Positions 12,452-23,259 of a stretch of 64,000 nt of DNA are shown here, piece after piece. Positions within the stretch are counted from its first letter, which is position 1. Every line of letters begins with the position of its first letter. A model generated the notes under the pieces. The model had not been told where the DNA came from. It saw nothing but the letters and a program-made list of their open reading frames with translations, and made no database searches. The stretch is from an unidentified bacterial endosymbiont (GTDB lineage Bacteria > Pseudomonadota > Gammaproteobacteria > Enterobacterales > Enterobacteriaceae): positions 4,698,944 to 4,762,943 of the forward strand of contig NZ_OU963893.1 of assembly GCF_918797525.1 (NCBI RefSeq). The letters are read 5' to 3'. The translations under genes were made by a program, and so were the position numbers.

Positions 12452-13420
12452 GTGGCACAACGAGATTATGTACGTCGCGGCCAGCCGGCACCTTCGCGAC
12501 GCAAAAAGAGCAGTTCAAAAAGCAAGCAACGTAACCTGTCCGCAGTCTCGCCAGCAATGGTCGCGATTGCTGCAGCTGTCGTGGTGGCCTTTATTGGCGG
12601 TCTGTACTTTATTACGCACCATAAAAAAGAAGAGTCTGAGGCGCTTCAGGGCAATAAAGTTGTCGGAAATGGTCTGCCGCCGAAGCCGGAAGAGCGTTGG
12701 CGCTATATTAAAGAGCTGGAAAGCCGCCAGCCTGGCGTGCGTGCGCCGACAGAACCTTCTGCCGGCGGCGAAGTGAAAAACGCCGATCAACTGACTAATG
12801 AACAGCGTCAACTACTGGCTCAGATGCAGGCCGATATGCGTCAGCAGCCTACACAGCTGAACGAAGTCCCGTGGAATGAACAAACGCCGGCGCAGCGCCA
12901 GCAAACGTTGCAGTTGCAGCGTGAGCGCCAGACGCAACTTCAGAATCGGCAGCAACAGCAGTGGGCGCAAACCCAGCCGGTTCAGCAGCCTAAAGCGCAG
13001 CAGCAGGCACGTGCGGTGCCGTCGCAGCCAGTGCAACAGCCTAAAGCACAGCCGCAAAAACAAACCACTCAGCCGTATCAGGATCTGTTGCAAACACCAG
13101 CACATACTACCGCGCAGCAGCCGAAAACACAGCCCGCCGCGCCGGTGACTAAAGAGACAGAAGTCCCGAAAAAGACAGCTGAGAAGAAAGATGAACGCCG
13201 CTGGATGGTTCAGTGCGGCTCATTTAAAGGCGCAGAGCAGGCAGAAACCGTGCGTGCACAGCTGGCATTTGAGGGATTTGATTCACGCATAACCACCAAT
13301 AACGGCTGGAATCGCGTAGTGATTGGGCCAGTCAAAGGCAAAGAAAATGCCGATGGCACTATTTCCCGTTTGAAAGTGGCCGGGCACACAAACTGCATTC
13401 GACTCGCAACCGGGGGTTGA
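12452..13420 (+). CDS. ftsN: cell division protein FtsN
   Basis: Bitopic inner-membrane protein that triggers septal peptidoglycan synthesis by FtsWI. It starts with GTG. A basic cytoplasmic tail (about residues 1-31) is followed by one membrane helix (SPAMVAIAAAVVVAFIGGLY, about 33-52). A very Gln/Pro-rich periplasmic linker holds repeated PVQQPKAQ units. The C-terminal SPOR domain runs from about residue 248 (WMVQCGSFKGAEQAETVRAQ). Its 322 aa is close to the E. coli 319. The stop codon overlaps the -35 of the heat-shock promoter of hslVU. Confidence 0.96.
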   Translation: MAQRDYVRRGQPAPSRRKKSSSKSKQRNLSAVSPAMVAIAAAVVVAFIGGLYFITHHKKEESEALQGNKVVGNGLPPKPEERWRYIKELESRQPGVRAPTEPSAGGEVKNADQLTNEQRQLLAQMQADMRQQPTQLNEVPWNEQTPAQRQQTLQLQRERQTQLQNRQQQQWAQTQPVQQPKAQQQARAVPSQPVQQPKAQPQKQTTQPYQDLLQTPAHTTAQQPKTQPAAPVTKETEVPKKTAEKKDERRWMVQCGSFKGAEQAETVRAQLAFEGFDSRITTNNGWNRVVIGPVKGKENADGTISRLKVAGHTNCIRLATGG

Positions 13421-13443
13421 AACCCCCAAAATCCCCCCCATCT
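13416..13443 (+). promoter_or_regulatory. sigma-32 (heat-shock) promoter of hslVU
   Basis: GTTGAAA (13416-13422) and CCCCATCT (13436-13443), separated by 13 bp, closely match the sigma-32 pattern CTTGAAA-N13-CCCCATNT. The -35 overlaps the ftsN TGA. Confidence 0.8.
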
Positions 13444-13454
13444 ATCATTCTATT

Positions 13455-13480
13455 CAGCCCTGAGCATTGGCTCAGGGCTT
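13455..13480 (+). other. stem-loop in the hslVU 5' leader / ftsN terminator
   Basis: Stem AGCCCTGAGC/GCTCAGGGCT with a short loop (ATTG), between the sigma-32 promoter and hslV. A stabilising 5'-leader hairpin is known for E. coli hslVU mRNA. It could also end ftsN transcripts. Confidence 0.65.
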
Positions 13481-13514
13481 CTGTTTGCCGAATTTGTAAC
13501 CAGGGGGTCTGCTC

Positions 13515-14045
13515 GTGACAACAATAGTAAGTGTACGCCGTAACGGCCAGGTGATCATTGCCGGTGATGGCCAGGCCACGCTGGGTAATACCGTCATGAA
13601 AGGCAACGTGAAGAAAGTTCGTCGTTTATACAACGACAAAGTGATCGCCGGTTTTGCAGGCGGCACGGCCGATGCCTTCACGCTGTTTGAACTGTTTGAA
13701 CGCAAACTGGAAATGCACCAGGGTCATCTGGTGAAAGCCGCCGTTGAGCTGGCGAAAGACTGGCGTACCGATCGTATGCTGCGTAAGCTTGAAGCCCTGC
13801 TGGCCGTGGCGGACGAAAACGCCTCGCTGATTATCACCGGAAACGGTGACGTCATTCAGCCCGAAAACGACCTGATCGCTATCGGCTCTGGCGGCCCTTA
13901 TGCCCAGGCGGCTGCCCGCGCGCTGTTGGAAAACACCGACATGAATGCACGCGATATCGCGGTGAAAGCGTTGGATATTGCAGGTGATATCTGCATTTAT
14001 ACCAACCACAACCACACCATCGAAGAATTGTCCTCTAAAGCGTAA
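13515..14045 (+). CDS. hslV: ATP-dependent protease subunit HslV (ClpQ)
   Basis: Proteasome-like threonine peptidase that forms two stacked hexamers capped by HslU. It starts with GTG; removal of Met1 exposes the catalytic Thr in [11 protein letters not shown]. At 176 aa it has the E. coli length. The core motif [14 protein letters not shown] and the Lys33-type segment [13 protein letters not shown] are conserved. hslU follows after 9 bp in the same heat-shock operon. Confidence 0.98.
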   Translation: MTTIVSVRRNGQVIIAGDGQATLGNTVMKGNVKKVRRLYNDKVIAGFAGGTADAFTLFELFERKLEMHQGHLVKAAVELAKDWRTDRMLRKLEALLAVADENASLIITGNGDVIQPENDLIAIGSGGPYAQAAARALLENTDMNARDIAVKALDIAGDICIYTNHNHTIEELSSKA

Positions 14046-14054
14046 GGATCTCCC

Positions 14055-15386
14055 ATGTCTGAAATGACCCCACGCGAAATTGTCAGCGAACTGAACAAAC
14101 ACATCATCGGTCAGGACAATGCCAAGCGTTCCGTGGCAATCGCTCTACGTAACCGCTGGCGCCGTATGCAGCTTGATGAAGACCTGCGCCACGAAGTCAC
14201 GCCAAAAAACATTCTGATGATCGGCCCGACCGGTGTCGGTAAAACCGAAATCGCCCGTCGCCTGGCAAAGCTTGCTAATGCGCCGTTCATCAAAGTTGAA
14301 GCCACCAAGTTCACCGAAGTGGGCTATGTGGGTAAAGAAGTCGACTCCATCATTCGCGATCTTACCGATTCTGCAATTAAAATGGTGCGTGTCCAGGCTA
14401 TCGAGAAAAACCGCTACCGCGCCGAAGAGATGGCCGAAGAGCGCATTCTCGACGCGCTGATCCCACCGGCGAAAAATAACTGGGGTCAGGCTGAACAGCA
14501 GGCAGAACCTTCCGCTGCGCGTCAGGCTTTCCGCAAAAAACTGCGTGAAGGTCAGTTGGACGATAAAGAGATTGAGATCGATCTCGCTGCAGCACCGATG
14601 GGCGTCGAAATTATGGCGCCTCCGGGCATGGAAGAGATGACCAGCCAGCTGCAATCCATGTTCCAGAACCTGGGCGGCCAGAAGCAAAAAGCGCGCAAGC
14701 TGAAAATCAAAGATGCCATGAAGCTGCTGATTGAAGAAGAAGCGGCGAAGCTGGTAAACCCGGAAGAGCTAAAGCAGGACGCTATCGACGCGGTTGAGCA
14801 GCACGGCATTGTGTTTATCGATGAAATCGACAAGATCTGTAAGCGCGGTGAATCCTCCGGCCCGGATGTTTCGCGTGAAGGCGTGCAGCGCGACCTGCTG
14901 CCGCTGGTTGAAGGCTGTACCGTTTCCACCAAACATGGGATGGTCAAAACAGACCATATCCTGTTTATCGCCTCTGGCGCATTCCAGGTAGCAAAACCGT
15001 CTGACCTGATCCCGGAACTGCAGGGTCGTCTGCCTATTCGCGTGGAACTGCAGGCGCTGACTACCGAAGACTTCGAGCGTATCCTGACCGAGCCAAATGC
15101 CTCTGTGACCGTACAGTATAAAGCGCTGATGGCGACCGAAGGCGTGAACATTGAGTTTACGCAAGACGGGATTAAACGTATTGCCCAGGCCGCGTGGCAG
15201 GTGAACGAATCCACCGAGAACATCGGTGCGCGTCGTCTGCACACCGTGCTGGAACGCCTGATGGAAGACATCTCCTATGATGCAAGCGACCTGAATGGCG
15301 AAAGCATTACCATTGACGCAGATTATGTGGGCAAACACCTGGATGCGTTAGTGGCAGATGAAGATCTGAGCCGTTTTATCTTATAA
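14055..15386 (+). CDS. hslU: HslU (ClpY) unfoldase ATPase
   Basis: AAA+ unfoldase that feeds substrates such as SulA and RpoH to HslV. At 443 aa it is full length. It shows the N-domain [21 protein letters not shown], Walker [15 protein letters not shown] (about residue 57), the pore motif GYVGKEV, an intermediate domain rich in charged residues (about 110-240), Walker [12 protein letters not shown], and the C-terminal degron-like DEDLSRFIL that docks into HslV. A terminator follows. Confidence 0.98.
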   Translation: MSEMTPREIVSELNKHIIGQDNAKRSVAIALRNRWRRMQLDEDLRHEVTPKNILMIGPTGVGKTEIARRLAKLANAPFIKVEATKFTEVGYVGKEVDSIIRDLTDSAIKMVRVQAIEKNRYRAEEMAEERILDALIPPAKNNWGQAEQQAEPSAARQAFRKKLREGQLDDKEIEIDLAAAPMGVEIMAPPGMEEMTSQLQSMFQNLGGQKQKARKLKIKDAMKLLIEEEAAKLVNPEELKQDAIDAVEQHGIVFIDEIDKICKRGESSGPDVSREGVQRDLLPLVEGCTVSTKHGMVKTDHILFIASGAFQVAKPSDLIPELQGRLPIRVELQALTTEDFERILTEPNASVTVQYKALMATEGVNIEFTQDGIKRIAQAAWQVNESTENIGARRLHTVLERLMEDISYDASDLNGESITIDADYVGKHLDALVADEDLSRFIL

Positions 15387-15413
15387 TCGCGGTTATTGCA
15401 TTCTCATCACTGT

Positions 15414-15442
15414 TAATGGGGCTGAAAAGCCCCATTTTTATT
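15414..15442 (+). terminator. hslVU terminator
   Basis: Stem TGGGGCT-GAAA-AGCCCCA followed by TTTTTATT. It also rules out the upstream ATG at 15416 as the menA start. Confidence 0.85.
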
Positions 15443-15454
15443 GGCTTAATAACT

Positions 15455-16375
15455 ATGACTGATATCAGCCGTACTCAGGCGTGGCTCGAAAGTCTGCGCC
15501 CTAAAACTCTTCCTCTGGCATTCGCTGCGATTATCGTTGGTACCTCTCTCGCCTGGTGGCAGGGTCATTTTGATCCGCTGGTGGCTTTGCTTGCACTTAT
15601 CACCGCGGGTCTGCTGCAGATCCTCTCTAACCTTGCCAACGATTACGGCGATGCGGTGAAAGGCAGCGACAAGCCAGACCGTATCGGGCCGCTGCGTGGG
15701 ATGCAGAAAGGGGCGATTACCCAGGCGCAGATGAAGCGGGCGTTGATTATCACCGTGGCGCTGATTTGTCTGTCTGGACTGGCGCTGGTGTCCGTCGCCT
15801 CTAAGTCACCCAGCGATTTCGTTGGCTTTCTGGTATTAGGTTTGCTCGCCATCATCGCGGCCATTACCTACACCGTCGGCACGCGTCCCTACGGCTACAT
15901 TGGTCTGGGCGATATTTCCGTTCTGGTGTTCTTTGGCTGGCTAAGCGTGATGGGCAGTTGGTATCTGCAGGCGCATACGCTCATCCCTGCACTGTTCCTT
16001 CCTGCGACCGCCTGTGGCCTGTTGGCAACGGCGGTGTTGAACATCAACAACCTGCGCGATATCGACAGCGATCGTGAAAACGGCAAAAATACGCTGGCTG
16101 TCCGCCTTGGGCCGGTTAATGCCCGTCGCTATCACGCTTGCCTGCTGCTTGGCGCGCTAATCTGTCTGGCCCTTTTTAATCTGCTCTCCCTGCACAGCCT
16201 TTGGGGTTGGCTGTTTGTTCTGGCCGCACCGCTGCTGATGAAGCAGGCCCATTTTGTTATGCGTGAACTCAGCCCTGCAGCCATGCCACCCATGCTGGAA
16301 CGCACGGTCAAAGGTGCGCTGCTGACTAACCTGTTGTTCGTTATAGGGATTGTCTTAAGCCAGACGCTGAGTTAA
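15455..16375 (+). CDS. menA: 1,4-dihydroxy-2-naphthoate polyprenyltransferase
   Basis: Inner-membrane prenyltransferase of the UbiA family that attaches the octaprenyl tail in menaquinone synthesis. I chose ATG 15455 (306 aa) because the in-frame ATG at 15416 lies in the hslU terminator and because the protein then begins MTDISRTQAWLESLRPKTLP as expected. The two Asp-rich prenyl-diphosphate sites are present (NDYGDAVKGSDKPDR and NNLRDIDSDRENGK), with eight to nine hydrophobic helices. Confidence 0.95.
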   Translation: MTDISRTQAWLESLRPKTLPLAFAAIIVGTSLAWWQGHFDPLVALLALITAGLLQILSNLANDYGDAVKGSDKPDRIGPLRGMQKGAITQAQMKRALIITVALICLSGLALVSVASKSPSDFVGFLVLGLLAIIAAITYTVGTRPYGYIGLGDISVLVFFGWLSVMGSWYLQAHTLIPALFLPATACGLLATAVLNINNLRDIDSDRENGKNTLAVRLGPVNARRYHACLLLGALICLALFNLLSLHSLWGWLFVLAAPLLMKQAHFVMRELSPAAMPPMLERTVKGALLTNLLFVIGIVLSQTLS

Positions 16376-16467
16376 CTGACAAATATCAATTAACAATTGA
16401 TGATTTTGCCAACAACGCATTTCGCACGATATACTGAACACATTCGCAGCAATAGAGCGTTAAACCT

Positions 16468-16953
16468 ATGAAATACGATACCTCCGAGCTTTGTGACATC
16501 TACCAGGAAGATGTCAACGTCGTTGAACCGCTGTTCTCCAACTTTGGAGGACGGTCCTCGTTTGGCGGACAAATCATCACGGTGAAATGTTTCGAGGATA
16601 ACGGATTGCTGTACGATCTGCTCGAACAGAACGGCCGTGGTCGCATTCTGCTGGTCGATGGCGGTGGTTCAGTTCGCCGTGCCCTTATCGATGCCGACCT
16701 TACCCGTCTTGCCGTGCAAAACGAGTGGGAAGGGATAGTGGTTTACGGCTCAGTGCGTCAGGTGGACGATCTTGAAGACCTGGATATCGGCATTCAGGCC
16801 ATCGCGGCGATTCCGGTCGGCGCAGCGGGTGACGGGATTGGCGAAAGCGACGTGCGCGTGAATTTCGGCGGCGTGACCTTCTTCTCCGGCGACCATCTGT
16901 ACGCCGATAATACCGGTATTATCCTTTCCGAGGATGCACTGGATATCGAGTAA
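16468..16953 (+). CDS. rraA: RNase E inhibitor RraA
   Basis: Ring-shaped trimer that binds RNase E and damps mRNA decay in the cytoplasm. At 161 aa it has the E. coli length. The fold's hallmark loops are visible ([20 protein letters not shown] and [20 protein letters not shown]). It is separated from menA by 92 bp, which hold a likely promoter, and ends in a clear terminator. Confidence 0.97.
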   Translation: MKYDTSELCDIYQEDVNVVEPLFSNFGGRSSFGGQIITVKCFEDNGLLYDLLEQNGRGRILLVDGGGSVRRALIDADLTRLAVQNEWEGIVVYGSVRQVDDLEDLDIGIQAIAAIPVGAAGDGIGESDVRVNFGGVTFFSGDHLYADNTGIILSEDALDIE

Positions 16954-16973
16954 TACAACATAAGCATGAACCA

Positions 16974-17013
16974 TAAAAAAACCGGGTGGGGCAGACGCCT
17001 TACCCGGCTTTTT
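16974..17013. terminator. rraA / zapB shared terminator
   Basis: Long stem CCGGGT...ACCCGG with an A6 run before it and a T-run after it, placed between two convergent genes, so likely bidirectional. Confidence 0.8.
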
Positions 17014-17035
17014 GGATCTGTATTTCCTGAGGAAA

Positions 17036-17275
17036 TTAAACCTCTTCCATCCGTCCCAGCAACGCCTGAAGACGATCCTGCCAACCGTTCTGCTGCTCAC
17101 GCAGCTGGTGGTTTTCGCGCTCCAGTTCTTCTCGGCTGTGCTGAGCGTTCTGAACGTCCTGAGACAGGCTGTTGTTCTTCTCTTTCAGCTCTTCAATTTC
17201 CATTTGCAGCAGGGTGATGGTGTCAATCGCCTGCTGTACTTTCGATTCCAGTTTCTCAAACACTTCTAAAGACAT
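17036..17275 (-). CDS. zapB: cell division factor ZapB
   Basis: Small cytoplasmic coiled-coil protein that bundles at the Z-ring through ZapA and links it to MatP. Start ATG 17275 gives 79 aa ([20 protein letters not shown]...), with CAGGAGAGG as ribosome site; the upstream in-frame ATG adds 8 residues not expected in the family. The whole chain is heptad-like, rich in Glu, Gln and Leu, and ends LLGRMEEV. Confidence 0.96.
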   Translation of the reverse strand: MSLEVFEKLESKVQQAIDTITLLQMEIEELKEKNNSLSQDVQNAQHSREELERENHQLREQQNGWQDRLQALLGRMEEV

Positions 17276-17672
17276 GATTCTACCTCTCCTGAATTGCAAG
17301 GCGACGCTTTAATGTAAACGCGCACAACATATGCCGATTGTATGAAGCCCCGTCGCCCCTGTCCAGCGGCACACCGCGCAGATCGCGGTTTGCAACACTT
17401 TTCAGCCTCATCCTGGTGCGTTCGCGGCATATACCTCTAAATTGTTAACTCTTTAGTTAATGAAATGATTCAGCTCACAATTTTCCCGTGACGCAAAAAT
17501 GCGCTTTGTGGCGCGAAAACGCTCATTTTATTGATGCAGACCACACATTTTGATTTCGATATTTCTCGTTTTTGCTCGTTAACGATAAATTAACACCGTG
17601 TCTACAGGACATCGTGGTTGTCACGGGCGGCCACGCTAACGATAATCATTCATTTTTTTCAGGATTCCGATT
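17276..17672 (+). promoter_or_regulatory. glpFKX control region with GlpR operators
   Basis: About 400 bp between zapB and glpF. Two adjoining GlpR-like operators lie at 17550-17569 (TGATTTCGATATTTCTCGTT) and 17571-17590 (core TGCTCGTTAACGATAA), matching the known GlpR pattern around TTCGWTAACGAA. CRP sites are expected here but I cannot point to a clean one. A Shine-Dalgarno is weak. Confidence 0.65.
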
Positions 17673-18518
17673 ATGAGTCAGACATCAACCTTAAAAGGCC
17701 AGTGCATCGCCGAGTTCCTTGGTACCGGGTTGTTGATATTCTTCGGAGTGGGCTGTGTCGCTGCGCTGAAAGTGGCTGGTGCCAGTTTTGGTCAGTGGGA
17801 AATCAGTATCATCTGGGGTCTGGGCGTGGCGATGGCCATCTACCTGACTGCAGGGGTTTCTGGCGCACACCTTAACCCGGCGGTGACCATCGCGCTGTGG
17901 CTGTTCGCGTGCTTCGACAAACGCAAAGTCGTTCCTTTCATTATTTCTCAATTTGCCGGCGCGTTTTGTGCTGCGGCGTTAGTTTACGGGCTTTATTACA
18001 ATCTTTTCGTCGACTTCGAACAGACGCACCATATGGTGCGCGGCAGTGTCGAAAGTCTGGATCTGGCAGGTATTTTCTCTACCTATCCCAATCCGCATAT
18101 CAATTTGGTGCAGGCGTTCGCCGTTGAGATGGTGATTACCGCTATTCTGATGGGCGTTATTATGGCGCTCGGCGATGATGGCAACGGCATTCCCCGCGGC
18201 CCGCTGGCGCCATTGCTGATTGGCCTGCTGATCGCCGTTATTGGTGCGTCGATGGGTCCCTTGACTGGATTTGCGATGAACCCGGCGCGTGACCAGGGAC
18301 CCAAAACCTTCGCCTTCTTTGCCGGATGGGGCGACGTTGCCTTCACCGGCGGCAAAGATATTCCTTACTTCCTGGTACCGCTTTTCGGGCCAATCATCGG
18401 GGCGGCACTGGGTGCATTCGGCTATCGCAAATTAATTGGTCGCCATTTACCGTGCGACACCTGTGTGGAAGAAGAGAAAGAGACGGCTTCGACCGCACAA
18501 CAAAACGCTTCGCTGTAA
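17673..18518 (+). CDS. glpF: glycerol facilitator GlpF
   Basis: Aquaglyceroporin of the inner membrane that lets glycerol diffuse in. At 281 aa it has family length, with six membrane helices and two half-helices carrying the NPA motifs: GAHLNPAVTIAL (about residue 68) and FAMNPARDQGP (about residue 203, with the Arg of the selectivity filter). The C-terminus is hydrophilic and Cys/Glu rich. First gene of glpFKX; glpK begins 21 bp later. Confidence 0.97.
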   Translation: MSQTSTLKGQCIAEFLGTGLLIFFGVGCVAALKVAGASFGQWEISIIWGLGVAMAIYLTAGVSGAHLNPAVTIALWLFACFDKRKVVPFIISQFAGAFCAAALVYGLYYNLFVDFEQTHHMVRGSVESLDLAGIFSTYPNPHINLVQAFAVEMVITAILMGVIMALGDDGNGIPRGPLAPLLIGLLIAVIGASMGPLTGFAMNPARDQGPKTFAFFAGWGDVAFTGGKDIPYFLVPLFGPIIGAALGAFGYRKLIGRHLPCDTCVEEEKETASTAQQNASL

Positions 18519-20048
<1,530 letters not shown>

Positions 20049-20052
20049 TGTT

Positions 20053-20100
20053 CCCCTCACCCGGCCCACTCCCAAAGGGGCGAGGGTTAGGGTGAGGGCT
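20053..20100. repeat. GC-rich palindromic intergenic repeat
   Basis: CCCCTCACCC at one end pairs with GGGTGAGGG at the other, with an inner GGGGCGAGGG. Same family as the repeat at 3287-3373. It sits between glpK and glpX, where it could damp read-through or stabilise the upstream glpFK mRNA. Confidence 0.6.
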
Positions 20101-20132
20101 TAAACCGCACTATCCCCACTCTATGGTAAACT

Positions 20133-20158
20133 TCGTGCAATTCCTTTTGATTGCACGA
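20133..20158 (+). promoter_or_regulatory. perfect hairpin at the glpX ribosome site
   Basis: Nine-base perfect inverted repeat TCGTGCAAT/ATTGCACGA with loop TCCTTTTG. It ends 7 bp before the glpX ATG, so the second arm holds the only purine-rich (ACGAG) stretch able to act as ribosome site. Confidence 0.5.
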
Positions 20159-20165
20159 GTACCTC

Positions 20166-21176
20166 ATGAAACGTGAACTTGCTATCGAGTTTTCCCGCGT
20201 TACCGAAGCTGCCGCACTGGCAGGCTATAAATGGCTTGGCCGTGGCGACAAAAATACCGCAGATGGCGCGGCGGTCCATGCCATGCGAATTGTGCTTAAT
20301 CAGGTCAATATCGATGGCACCATTGTGATTGGTGAAGGCGAGATCGACGAAGCGCCAATGCTCTACATCGGTGAAAAAGTCGGAACGGGTAAAGGCGATG
20401 CCGTGGATATCGCCGTCGACCCGATCGAAGGCACCCGCATGACGGCGATGGGCCAGGCCAACGCGCTGGCGGTGATGGCCGTGGGGGATAAAGGCTGCTT
20501 CCTCAACGCACCCGATATGTATATGGAAAAGCTGATTGTCGGCCCGGGCGCAAAAGGCGCTATCGACCTCAGCCTGTCGCTGGAAGAGAACCTGCACAAC
20601 ATCGCTAAAGCACTGGGGAAACCGCTAAGCGAGTTGACCATTACCATTCTGGCGAAACCGCGCCACGACGCCACCCTTGCGCAGATGCAAAAGCTGGGCG
20701 TGCGCGTGTTTGCCATCCCTGATGGCGACGTTGCCGCCTCCATTCTGACCTGCATGCCGGACAGCGAAGTGGATGTCCTCTACGGTATCGGCGGCGCGCC
20801 GGAAGGCGTGGTGTCTGCTGCGGTGATCCGCGCGCTGGACGGGGATATGCAGGCGCGTCTGCTGCCGCGTCACGAGGTCAAAGGCGACAGCGATGAGAAC
20901 CGTCGTATCGGTGAAGAAGAGCTGGCTCGCTGCGAGACGATGGGCATCGAAGCCCATAAAGTCCTCGCGCTTAACGACATGGCGCGCAGTGATAATGTGG
21001 TCTTCTCCGCAACCGGCATTACCAAAGGTGACCTGCTGGACGGCATTACCCGTAAGGGCAATATGGCGACCACTGAAACGCTGCTGATCCGCGGTAAATC
21101 GCGCACCATTCGCCGCATTAAGTCGATCCATTATCTCGATCGTAAAGACCCGGACGTACAGACGCACATTCTGTAA
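20166..21176 (+). CDS. glpX: class II fructose-1,6-bisphosphatase
   Basis: Metal-dependent phosphatase of gluconeogenesis in the glycerol operon. I chose ATG 20166 (336 aa, as in E. coli) over an ATG five codons upstream, which lies inside the hairpin. The metal and substrate motifs of the class are clear: GEGEIDEAPML (about residue 55), DPIEGT (about 85) and GIGGAPEGVVSAA (about 200). It is 117 bp from glpK, the gap holding a palindromic repeat and a hairpin. Confidence 0.96.
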   Translation: MKRELAIEFSRVTEAAALAGYKWLGRGDKNTADGAAVHAMRIVLNQVNIDGTIVIGEGEIDEAPMLYIGEKVGTGKGDAVDIAVDPIEGTRMTAMGQANALAVMAVGDKGCFLNAPDMYMEKLIVGPGAKGAIDLSLSLEENLHNIAKALGKPLSELTITILAKPRHDATLAQMQKLGVRVFAIPDGDVAASILTCMPDSEVDVLYGIGGAPEGVVSAAVIRALDGDMQARLLPRHEVKGDSDENRRIGEEELARCETMGIEAHKVLALNDMARSDNVVFSATGITKGDLLDGITRKGNMATTETLLIRGKSRTIRRIKSIHYLDRKDPDVQTHIL

Positions 21177-21272
21177 AACCGTTTGATCGATAGAGCTTTC
21201 CGGTCCAAATGGGCTGGAAATCCTGCGTTCAACGAACGAAGATAGGGCAATGACAGCAGACGGGAGAATGCC

Positions 21273-22019
21273 ATGGCAGATTGGGTTACAGGTAAAGTCA
21301 CAAAGGTACAGTTCTGGACCGACGCGCTATTTAGTCTCACCCTCCATGCTCCCGTCCATCCGTTTACGGCCGGGCAATTCGCAAAACTGGGGTTGGATGT
21401 CGACGGCGAACGCGTGCAGCGCGCTTACTCTTACGTCAATGCACCCGATAACCCGGATCTCGAGTTCTATCTGGTTACCGTCCCGGCGGGTAAACTGAGT
21501 CCACGCCTGGCGGCACTGAAGCCTGGTGATGATGTGCAAATTGTGGCAGAAGCGGCAGGTTTCTTTGTTCTGGATGAAATTCCGGACTGCGACACCCTGT
21601 GGATGCTGGCAACCGGCACGGCCATTGGCCCTTATCTTTCTATTCTGCAGTACGGCAAAGACCTGGAACGCTTCAAAAACATTGTTCTGGTTCACGCTGC
21701 ACGTTATGCCGCAGATTTAAGCTATCTGCCGCACATGCAGGAGCTGGAACAGCAGTACGACGGAAAGTTGAAAATCCAGACCGTGGTTAGCCGCGAAACG
21801 GCGGCGGGTTCACTGACGGGCCGGGTTCCGGCATTGATTGAAAGCGGCGCACTGGAAGAAGCGGTTGGCTTGCCGATGAACACTGTAACCAGCCACGTCA
21901 TGCTGTGCGGCAACCCGCAGATGGTCCGGGACACACAGCAGCTTCTGAAGGATACCCGGCAAATGACGAAACATCTTCGCCGCCGACCGGGCCATATGAC
22001 CGCCGAACACTACTGGTGA
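21273..22019 (+). CDS. fpr: ferredoxin/flavodoxin-NADP+ reductase
   Basis: FAD enzyme that passes electrons between NADPH and flavodoxin or ferredoxin. At 248 aa it matches E. coli. The FAD site is RAYSYVNAPDNPDLEFYLV, the NADP site GTAIGPYLSILQ, and the C-terminal aromatic stop EHYW stacks on the flavin as in the family. In E. coli the gene belongs to the SoxRS regulon; I did not define the soxbox. Its TGA directly abuts the stop codon of the convergent yiiR gene (TGATCA). Confidence 0.97.
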   Translation: MADWVTGKVTKVQFWTDALFSLTLHAPVHPFTAGQFAKLGLDVDGERVQRAYSYVNAPDNPDLEFYLVTVPAGKLSPRLAALKPGDDVQIVAEAAGFFVLDEIPDCDTLWMLATGTAIGPYLSILQYGKDLERFKNIVLVHAARYAADLSYLPHMQELEQQYDGKLKIQTVVSRETAAGSLTGRVPALIESGALEEAVGLPMNTVTSHVMLCGNPQMVRDTQQLLKDTRQMTKHLRRRPGHMTAEHYW

Positions 22020-22439
22020 TCAGCGGTACTTCACCTCAAGGGTATCTTTACCGTACTTATTTTCGCTCTGGGTGCCAATAAACGCGCCCAGATCGACAAT
22101 CATCATCACGAAGATAACCGCCGGCAATAGCCTGCCCATGACCCACGGAAGAAGGGACGGAAGCATTTCCCAGTTACCTGCCACCAGCATCCACGCCAGA
22201 ATAATCAGAAATGCCCACGCGCCGGAACGACCGCGATCGTGCAAGCGCTTCACCACCACAGCGGCCGTTGGCCACAGCAAACAGACCAGCGCAAACGCGG
22301 CAGTTTGCGCGCTCAGCCACGCGTTATAGGCCACAAAGAACAGGAGCAGCATGGCAACGACCCACGTCGTTATCCAGACCCAGAAATCACGGCGTCCAAT
22401 ACGCCCTTTGAACGAAAACAGCCACTGCTGTATGGTCAT
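22020..22439 (-). CDS. yiiR: DUF805 inner-membrane protein YiiR
   Basis: Small membrane protein of unknown function. ATG 22439 gives 139 aa starting MTIQQWLFSFKGRIGRRDFW, the typical DUF805 beginning. Four hydrophobic helices follow, with the conserved KRLHDRGRSGAW segment between them and a hydrophilic ENKYGKD tail. A farther upstream ATG exists but lies before the conserved start. Convergent with fpr, with adjoining stop codons. Confidence 0.9.
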   Translation of the reverse strand: MTIQQWLFSFKGRIGRRDFWVWITTWVVAMLLLFFVAYNAWLSAQTAAFALVCLLWPTAAVVVKRLHDRGRSGAWAFLIILAWMLVAGNWEMLPSLLPWVMGRLLPAVIFVMMIVDLGAFIGTQSENKYGKDTLEVKYR

Positions 22440-22545
22440 GTAAGGTTCCTTATTATTCTGTCGCGTGCATTTTACCCTGGAGTTGTGACCTTTTGACAAG
22501 CCGACCAGATATCGATTTAATCATGAGCTACTACGGCCTGGGGCA

Positions 22546-23148
22546 ATGTTGATGAAATTTTCGACACACTCTCTTTTCCTGTGTTGCGCAATACTGAGCG
22601 CCAGCTTTACCCTGCGCGCCGCCGAAACTGCGGCTCCGGTGATAGCACCCTATCTTTTAGCCGGCGCCCCCTCGTTCGATCAGTCCATCAGTCAGTTTCG
22701 CGAGACGTTCAACAAGACTAACCCCACGCTAGCGCTGGACGAGTTTCGCGCCATAGAGGGTGCCCGCGATACCCCAACGCTGACCCGCGCGGCCAGCAAG
22801 ATTAACGAGAATTTGTACGCGTCCACTGCGCTGGAACGCGGCACGTTAAAAATTAAAAGCATGCAGATAACCTGGCTGCCGATACAGGGGCCCGAGCAAA
22901 AAGCGGCGAAGGCCAAAGCGCTTGAATACATGAGCGCAATTTTGCAGGCTTTTACCCCAGCGATGACCCACACGCAGAGCCAACAAAAGCTACAAAAACT
23001 GCTGACCGTTGGTAAAAACAAACGCTACTACGCTACTACCGAAGGGGCCATTCGTTATGTGGTAGCAGATAACGGCGAAAAGGGGCTGACCTTCGCTGTT
23101 GAACCGATTAAGCTGGCACTCTCGGACTCAACTGGAGGGGCGAATTAA
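22546..23148 (+). CDS. yiiQ: periplasmic DUF1454 protein YiiQ
   Basis: Unknown function. The N-terminus is a Sec signal peptide (about 25 residues ending LRAAE), so the mature protein should be periplasmic. The core FDQSISQFRETFN, ASKINENLYASTALERGTLK and AIRYVVADNGEKGL is the part shared with E. coli YiiQ (199 aa). ATG codons at 22546 and 22552 are both possible. It precedes tpiA, as in E. coli. Confidence 0.9.
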   Translation: MLMKFSTHSLFLCCAILSASFTLRAAETAAPVIAPYLLAGAPSFDQSISQFRETFNKTNPTLALDEFRAIEGARDTPTLTRAASKINENLYASTALERGTLKIKSMQITWLPIQGPEQKAAKAKALEYMSAILQAFTPAMTHTQSQQKLQKLLTVGKNKRYYATTEGAIRYVVADNGEKGLTFAVEPIKLALSDSTGGAN

Positions 23149-23259
23149 TGACAAAAAGCAAAGCCTTTCAAGGGAAAATCTCTATACTGATTCACAGACC
23201 ATGCTGCCCGTCAGGGCGGCCATATTCCTTAATTCGCTAATTTAGCGTGGAGAATTGAA

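Noticed and set aside
14552..15271. Long leftward open frame opposite hslU
   Set aside because: Ser/Arg-rich shadow of a conserved gene, with no promoter or ribosome site.
15416..15454. N-terminal extension of MenA from ATG 15416
   Set aside because: The ATG is part of the hslVU terminator stem.
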